Positions 59,643-64,000 of a stretch of DNA of 64,000 nt are shown piece by piece. The translations under genes were made by a program, and so were the position numbers. This DNA is from Actinacidiphila acidipaludis. Its GTDB lineage: Bacteria > Actinomycetota > Actinomycetes > Streptomycetales > Streptomycetaceae. The notes under the pieces were generated by a model. The model saw nothing but the letters and a program-made list of their open reading frames with translations, made no database searches and was not told the DNA's origin. Every line of letters begins with the position of its first letter. Within the stretch, counting starts at the first letter, position 1. The stretch lies in contig NZ_JAINZZ010000001.1 of assembly GCF_019890725.1 (NCBI RefSeq), positions 310,001 through 374,000 on the forward strand, written 5' to 3'.

Positions 59643-60596
59643 TCACTCGGTCAGTTCCATATGAAGGCGAACCGTCGTGCCGCTGTTCTGTGCGGATCGG
59701 ACTTCGGTGAGATCGCAGAGCTGGTGCGCGAGCCACAGACCGCGGCCTCCCCGCTGCCTGTCCGGCGGCCGCATCCTTCCGGTCAGCGGGTCCTCGATGT
59801 GTCCGGCATCCCGGAATTCGCACACCAGCCGGCTGCTCTCACACCATATGCGCAGAACACCCCGCCCCCCGCCGTGCCGGATGCTGTTGGTCGCCACCTC
59901 CGTCGCGGCGAGATTCAGCTCGCGAAGCCGGTCGGCGTTCAGCGCGTGCAGTCCGGCACGGATGGAGATCCGCCGGCGCACCGCGGCAAGATCGCCGCTT
60001 TCGTAGAGGAATTCTTCGTACGGGGCGCGCGGGCTCGTCAGTGGGGCGAAGGGATAGGGCGCGTGCGCGTCGTATCCCGGGTTGCACGTCGGACGGCCGC
60101 CCCGGCGCAGCTCGGGATGGCAGTCGGCCAGTTTTCGGGCGTCGGCCCCGCCCTGAGTGATGTCATGGGTGCACAGCAGCCACCACGCCGGCCCGTCGGA
60201 GAACGCTCGGTTGAGCAGCCACTCGTGATAGCGCAGTTCCTCGGCTTCGACGCGGCTGCGGACCTCGCCCCAGGGTGACTCGCCGACGCCCCGGACCGGC
60301 CGCCCGCGCGCCACATGTTCCCCGATCCACTCCTGCCAGGCTCCGCAGAGCCGTCCCGGATGATGCGCCACCCGGCTGGTGTCGACGTAGTCGACCGCCT
60401 CGCTCACCGGGATCCGTTCGCGCAGCACCACTGTTTTCTCCCGCGGGACGGCGACCACCACCGCCGCACCGGCCGCCAGCGCCTCGTGGATGAACGCCGA
60501 CACTCCGGCCACGAACTGCTCACGCCCCGCGTAGGCGTAGAGCTCGTGCCGGTACCGATCGTCCTCACCCGGATGGGTCCGGCCGGGAAGGTTCAC
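59643..60596 (-). CDS. MEDS-domain and anti-sigma HATPase fusion
   Basis: About 317 aa. N-terminal MEDS-like sensor (about 15-170; HELYAYAGREQFVAGVSAFIHEAL and VDYVDTSRVAHHPGR) with WLLCTHDI, then a HATPase_c2 domain with N-box ELNLAATEVATNSIRHGGG and G-box GGRGLWLAHQLCDLTEVR. MEDS domains are found in one-carbon and light/redox-linked regulators. The HATPase part would bind or phosphorylate a STAS antagonist, likely the adjacent 59242-59592 product. Start uncertain: GTG at 60596 preferred over GTG at 60725. Confidence 0.8.
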   Translation of the reverse strand: MNLPGRTHPGEDDRYRHELYAYAGREQFVAGVSAFIHEALAAGAAVVVAVPREKTVVLRERIPVSEAVDYVDTSRVAHHPGRLCGAWQEWIGEHVARGRPVRGVGESPWGEVRSRVEAEELRYHEWLLNRAFSDGPAWWLLCTHDITQGGADARKLADCHPELRRGGRPTCNPGYDAHAPYPFAPLTSPRAPYEEFLYESGDLAAVRRRISIRAGLHALNADRLRELNLAATEVATNSIRHGGGRGVLRIWCESSRLVCEFRDAGHIEDPLTGRMRPPDRQRGGRGLWLAHQLCDLTEVRSAQNSGTTVRLHMELTE

Positions 60597-61068
60597 GGCG
60601 TCAGCGCCGTCGGGACAGCGGGGAGCATGCGGCTGGAACCCACCGCCGGACGTCGCTCCGTGATGCTCGCCTCCTTCATGAGGGCCTTGCGTCCGCCGGT
60701 CACGCGCTGTGCCCGGACGAGTCACCGGCCGACATCGGACCGCCCGGGATGTTCACGGGGGGACGCACCAGGACGGCCGGTGACAGAAGCCACCTGCCCT
60801 GGCCGCGAAGACGCATGCCTGGATTCGGTGTAAATCGCAAGAATCCCGGTCAAGGATTTCGCCGCTGTCGCCCGGCGCCCCTGGCCCGAGCGAGCGCTAC
60901 GGCTCGGACCGCGTTTTTCTGCTGTTGCCGTGACAGATAATCGCATTGCCCCACGCCGGGACATGTATGCCAAGCCCACTCGAAAGAGTGACAGTCCCGG
61001 TTGAACACCGGCCCAGCGGACAGATGCCACCTCTGGCGGTCCAACCGATCGAGGGCAGGTGGCAGCAC
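60597..61068. other. Divergent intergenic region
   Basis: No convincing gene. AT-richer patches at about 60826-60842 and 60931-60970 probably hold the promoters of the two flanking anti-sigma genes. No repeat or hairpin stands out. Confidence 0.4.
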
Positions 61069-61485
61069 ATGACCGACACGGAGACGATCCTCACGGCGCT
61101 CCCCGCGCGGGCCCTGGTCGTGAACGGCGACTGTTTCGCCGACATCGCGCACGCCCGCGACGCCGCCGGTGCCTTCGCCGGCGGTCTCGATCCGTCCCCC
61201 TCACGCGAGACGGCACAGGCCCTGGCCCTGGTGGTGTCCGAGCTCACCACCAACGCCCTGCGTCACGGCGGCGGTCGCTACACCCTCCGGCTCACGGCCG
61301 GCCCGGACGCGCTGGAGGTCGCCGTCAGCGACCTCAGTCCGACACCCCCGCGGGAACGCGAGCCGGCTCTCCACACCTCCGGCGGCGGGTTCGGGTGGCC
61401 CCTGATCCGCGGCCTCACCAGCGAGGTCTCCATCATCCCGGGCCCGGACGGCGGCAAGACCATCCACGCCTGCCTCCCCCGTTGA
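61069..61485 (+). CDS. Anti-sigma factor-type ATPase (HATPase_c2)
   Basis: A 138-aa single-domain serine kinase-like ATPase. N-box ALALVVSELTTNALRHGGG, then AVSDLSPTPPRERE and G-box TSGGGFGWPLIRGLTSEVSI (split). This size fits RsbW/SpoIIAB-like proteins common in Streptomyces. The ATG follows GAGGGCAGGTGG. Divergent from the MEDS fusion, it may share the same STAS partner. Confidence 0.82.
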   Translation: MTDTETILTALPARALVVNGDCFADIAHARDAAGAFAGGLDPSPSRETAQALALVVSELTTNALRHGGGRYTLRLTAGPDALEVAVSDLSPTPPREREPALHTSGGGFGWPLIRGLTSEVSIIPGPDGGKTIHACLPR

Positions 61486-61541
61486 CGCGGCCCCGTCGAC
61501 CCCGCCGGCCGCCTCCGGACCGACCGGTCAGCAGACCACGA

Positions 61542-62147
61542 TCACGGTGCACCGACCGGGAGGTGCTCCGTGAAGTAGTCGCTGTCCTTGGGACGGTTGC
61601 GGTCCGTGGCCGGCCGGGGGCGCGGTGCGGGTTCCAGGTGGGGGATGTGCTTCGAGCAGTGGACGTAGGCCTCTTCGACGGTGAGGTGGACCCACAGATG
61701 GGGCTGGCGGCCCGGCGCGGTCTCGATCGGCAGCTGCGGGTACCACGCGCGCAGGTCGTCGTCGCTGTACAGCCGCACCGTTCCGTTGACGTGCAGCCCT
61801 ATGTGGTCGTGGGTGAAGTCCATGAACAGCACGCCGAGATGGGGGTTCTCCGCCATGTTGCCCGCGCTGGCCAGGACACCGTTGCCGCGGTACTCGGGGT
61901 AGGCCAGGGTGCGCTCGTCGAGTGCGACGCAGAATCCCGGCGGCCCGGCGCGGAAGCTGCTGTCGCAGGCTCCCCGGGAGTCGGCCGTCGACAGGAACAT
62001 CATGGTCTGCCGGGCTATGAACTCCCCCATGGCGGGGGTCAGCCGGGGATGCACCTGACGGTCGTAGAACTCGGCCGCTCGTTCCGTCGTGCCGAGCCGC
62101 TGTTGCAGCAGTCGTTCGCCGGAGAAGCCGGCCGTCTCGGGGCTCAT
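61542..62147 (-). CDS. Pyridoxamine 5'-phosphate oxidase-like FMN-binding protein
   Basis: A 201-aa split-barrel flavoprotein. It carries IARQTMMFLSTADSRGACDSSFRAGPPGF (split) and the FMN-loop segment LAYPEYRGNGVLASAGNMAENPHLGVLFMDF (split), typical of PPOX-related proteins fused to, or partnered with, flavodoxin-reductase-like proteins. Overlaps the flavohemoglobin stop by ATGA, so the two are co-translated. May pass electrons to or from the flavohemoglobin, or reduce a nitrogen oxide or quinone. The reaction is inferred. Confidence 0.8.
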   Translation of the reverse strand: MSPETAGFSGERLLQQRLGTTERAAEFYDRQVHPRLTPAMGEFIARQTMMFLSTADSRGACDSSFRAGPPGFCVALDERTLAYPEYRGNGVLASAGNMAENPHLGVLFMDFTHDHIGLHVNGTVRLYSDDDLRAWYPQLPIETAPGRQPHLWVHLTVEEAYVHCSKHIPHLEPAPRPRPATDRNRPKDSDYFTEHLPVGAP

Positions 62148-63436
62148 CACTGCTCGTAGATCTCCTCGTCGGTCGGGGGCGGCCCCAGGGGGGCGGTCAG
62201 GACGGGGGTGTCCCAGGGGTCGTAGTGGATGTGGTGGGGCGGGACGCCGTGGCGGTGCAGGGCCTGCAGCGCTCCGCCGAGCATCTGCGGCGGGCCGCAC
62301 AGGTAGGCCTCGTGCCGGTACCAGGGGCCGAATTCCGCCAGCACCTCGGGCAGCGTGCCGTTCAGTCCCGGGATCTGCTCGTCGGAGACGGCGGCTCGGA
62401 CGCGGAGCCAGTGGTACCGCTGGGACATGCGCAACATGTCGTCGAGTCCGTACAGTTCGTCCGCCGTTCGGGCGCCGATGAACAGACTCACCTCCCGCGC
62501 GTCGCCGATGCCGTTCCGGGCCGCCTGCTCGATGAGCGCGCGGATGGGAGCCAGGCCGGTGCCGCCGGCGACGAAGAGCAGATCGCGTCCGGCGGTCGGA
62601 CGCAGCACCATGTCCCCTTCCGGCGGGCCCAGCCGGACGGCGTCGCCCACCCGGGCGTGGTGGACCAGCGCGTTGCTGACCGTGCCTCCGCGCACCGCGC
62701 GGACGTGGAAGGTCAGTTGGGAGTTCGGCTGCGGGGCGTGCGCGGGAGAGTAGTGCCTCCACAGTCGCGGCGCCCAGGGCGTCTCGATGCTCACGTACTG
62801 ACCCGCCACGAAGGGGTACGGCTGCCGCGGCTGAACGGCGATCTCGGCGATTCCGTTTCCGCGGAGCACATGGCCGACGATGTGCGCGTCCCACACGGCG
62901 GGCCGCAGTTGGGCGTCCTCCTCGGCCGCACGGGCCATGACTCCGGCGGCTGCGGTGTAGGCGCGCTGCCAGGCCGCTGCCAGCTCCGGACTCCAGGCAG
63001 GCCCGGCGAAGTGGGCGAGCGCGTGCAGCAGGCACTCACCGACGATCGGGTAATGGGCGCTCTGCGTGCCGAACTTGCGGTGGCCCCGTCCCAGGCGGGA
63101 ACAGAACGCGACGAGGTCGCCGGGGGCGTCGACCAGTTCCACGATGCGCAGCAGTCCGCGGACCAGACGTTCCCGCTGGACGTCGAGGTCGGCCGGGAAC
63201 ATGTTCCTGACCTGCGGATACCGCGCGAAGAGGATGTCGTAGAAGTACCGCGCCAGCTCGGTGACGTGCGGTGCGACCACCTCCAGGCTCGCGCGTACCA
63301 GCGCGACGTCCTCGGCACCGACAGGGGGTGCGGCGGCCAGGTCGGTCACCGGCGCGGGAACCGTCCGGTGCGGGTCCGCCGGTCTCCATCGGTCCGTCGG
63401 CGCCGGCCGCATGTCCAGGTCAGGGGTGTTCTGCAT
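62147..63436 (-). CDS. Flavohemoglobin-like protein (globin, FAD and NAD domains)
   Basis: About 429 aa. The N-terminal globin domain (about 40-175) has FYDILFARYPQVRNMFP (CD1 Phe region) and the heme-ligand segment GRGHRKFGTQSAHYPIVGE with the proximal His. The FAD domain (about 185-290) has LWRHYSPAH (RxYS motif), and the NAD domain (about 290-420) has FVAGGTGLAPIRALIEQA and YLCGPPQM. Flavohemoglobins oxidise NO to nitrate with O2 and NAD(P)H. The unusual long N terminus (about 40 residues, Pro-rich) and the FMN-binding partner gene are worth noting. Start at ATG 63436; a GTG seven codons earlier is possible. Confidence 0.85.
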   Translation of the reverse strand: MQNTPDLDMRPAPTDRWRPADPHRTVPAPVTDLAAAPPVGAEDVALVRASLEVVAPHVTELARYFYDILFARYPQVRNMFPADLDVQRERLVRGLLRIVELVDAPGDLVAFCSRLGRGHRKFGTQSAHYPIVGECLLHALAHFAGPAWSPELAAAWQRAYTAAAGVMARAAEEDAQLRPAVWDAHIVGHVLRGNGIAEIAVQPRQPYPFVAGQYVSIETPWAPRLWRHYSPAHAPQPNSQLTFHVRAVRGGTVSNALVHHARVGDAVRLGPPEGDMVLRPTAGRDLLFVAGGTGLAPIRALIEQAARNGIGDAREVSLFIGARTADELYGLDDMLRMSQRYHWLRVRAAVSDEQIPGLNGTLPEVLAEFGPWYRHEAYLCGPPQMLGGALQALHRHGVPPHHIHYDPWDTPVLTAPLGPPPTDEEIYEQ

Positions 63437-63757
63437 GGGAGGGAGCCTGCCCGTCACCGCTGATCCCAGGCCTCGTTCGTCGCCACCGTGACGCGGACCG
63501 CGGACGTTCGCTTCCGGAAACGGCGTCCGCCGCGGACGTCACCGGGCCGCGGCCCGAGTCTGAGACACGTCTCGGCAGTGCTCTGACGGAAGCTCACCAC
63601 GTAACACCGGTACCTCTCTCACCACGTCGGCATGTTCGGCAGGGGGCCTGGCGCCGTCGTTCGGACTGTGGGCGAACCTGCCGAAAGCCCTCACGCGCGC
63701 GCGAACAGGCCCGTGCCGGCAGGCGGGCGCCCGGGGCCGACCACGGTCAGGTGCACG
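63437..63757. other. Intergenic region with palindromes
   Basis: No credible gene. GAGACACGTCTC (63562-63573) is a 5-2-5 inverted repeat and CGGGCCGCGGCCCG (63543-63556) a longer GC palindrome. Either could be an operator for the flavohemoglobin promoter. Nothing else stands out. Confidence 0.35.
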
Positions 63758-64000
63758 TCACCCTAGCGGTTCCCGGATCTTGTCGCCGCCACCGGTGAGG
63801 GGTTCGATCCGCAGCAGCCGGGCGGCCCACCGGGGCATCCACCAGTTTGCACGGCCGAAGAGGGCGACCAGGGCGGGGGCGAGGACGCCGCGGATGACCG
63901 TCGCGTCCAGGATGATCCCGGCGGCCAGTCCGGTGGAGAGGATCTTGACGTCCGTCTGGGGGACTCCGCCGAGCGCGACGAAGGCCAGGCAGAGGATCAG
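63758..64000 (-). CDS. MMPL-family transporter, C-terminal part (truncated by window edge)
   Basis: The frame is open to the last base. The visible 80 residues read as the end of an MMPL transporter: two hydrophobic segments around VPQTDVKILSTGLAAGIILDATVIRGVLAPALVALFG (in parts) and the terminal FGRANWWMPRW, a common MMPL ending, followed by a short charged tail. MMPL proteins export lipids or drugs with the proton gradient. The N-terminal 600+ residues lie outside the window. Confidence 0.75.
   Translation of the reverse strand: MILCLAFVALGGVPQTDVKILSTGLAAGIILDATVIRGVLAPALVALFGRANWWMPRWAARLLRIEPLTGGGDKIREPLG

Noticed and set aside
1..64000. Search for tRNA, rRNA, CRISPR arrays, integrases, transposases and attachment sites
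   Set aside because: None could be supported: no cloverleaf, no regularly spaced 25-40 bp repeats, and no ORF with transposase or integrase motifs.

Overview
The window looks like a stretch of Streptomyces (or close actinomycete) chromosome. GC content is very high, third codon positions are almost all G or C, and GTG starts and ATGA/GTGA gene overlaps are common. There is a mycothiol-dependent formaldehyde pathway (21877-23586), many NarL/MarR/LysR/GntR/LacI regulators, SpoIIE/anti-sigma signalling proteins, and at least two in-frame TTA codons, which are rare in these genomes. I see no rRNA, tRNA, CRISPR array, phage or insertion sequence.

Layout. 1-2820: end of a methyltransferase gene, small hypothetical genes and a MarR regulator. 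3024-10669: the most unusual block. A promoter lying inside a perfect 12-8-12 inverted repeat drives a stand-alone adenylation enzyme, a carrier protein, an ectoine-synthase-like cupin, an acyl-CoA-dehydrogenase-like flavoenzyme, a transglutaminase-like protein and an Asp/Glu-racemase-fold protein lacking its usual cysteines. A strong terminator follows, then a second unit with a nucleoside-deaminase-like enzyme, a DsbA/FrnE-like protein and a two-subunit SMR exporter. This looks like a small non-modular NRPS-like pathway. 10677-14262: secreted GH78 enzyme and an SDR. 14299-18809: PfkB kinase, NCS1 permease, ADP-ribosylglycohydrolase and GntR regulator, with the same protein families (apart from the transporter) as E. 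coli yegTUVW. 18876-23586: LysR pair, a frameshifted LuxR gene, and mycothiol dehydrogenase plus MBL hydrolase. 23604-31703: two MFS transporters, a GlxA-type regulator, DoxX/LysR pair, methyltransferase, lipoprotein, nitrilase-family amidase. 31844-34567: large PAS-GAF-SpoIIE-HATPase phosphatase.

34919-44599 is a complete sugar-use operon: LacI regulator with two operators, binding lipoprotein, two permeases, GH130 phosphorylase, Gfo/Idh oxidoreductase, GH13 enzyme and phosphohexomutase. It fits uptake of an oligosaccharide, phosphorolysis to a sugar 1-phosphate and conversion to the 6-phosphate. 44772-47153: FUSC exporter and MarR regulator. 47304-49730: LuxR/MalT-like gene broken by an in-frame TGA, and two small genes. 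49794-51550: nitronate-monooxygenase-like enzyme and a membrane protein. 51646-59102: two tandem ABC-transporter plus two-component modules, one with a frameshifted permease. 59242-61485: anti-sigma and antagonist proteins. 61542-63436: flavohemoglobin with an FMN-binding partner. The window ends inside an MMPL transporter gene.

Three themes run across the window. Several regulators and transporters have a -10 box placed so that transcription would start at or within two bases of the start codon (leaderless mRNA). Three genes carry a single disrupting lesion, either real decay or assembly error. TTA codons occur in the second unit of the NRPS-like cluster, suggesting bldA-linked developmental control.
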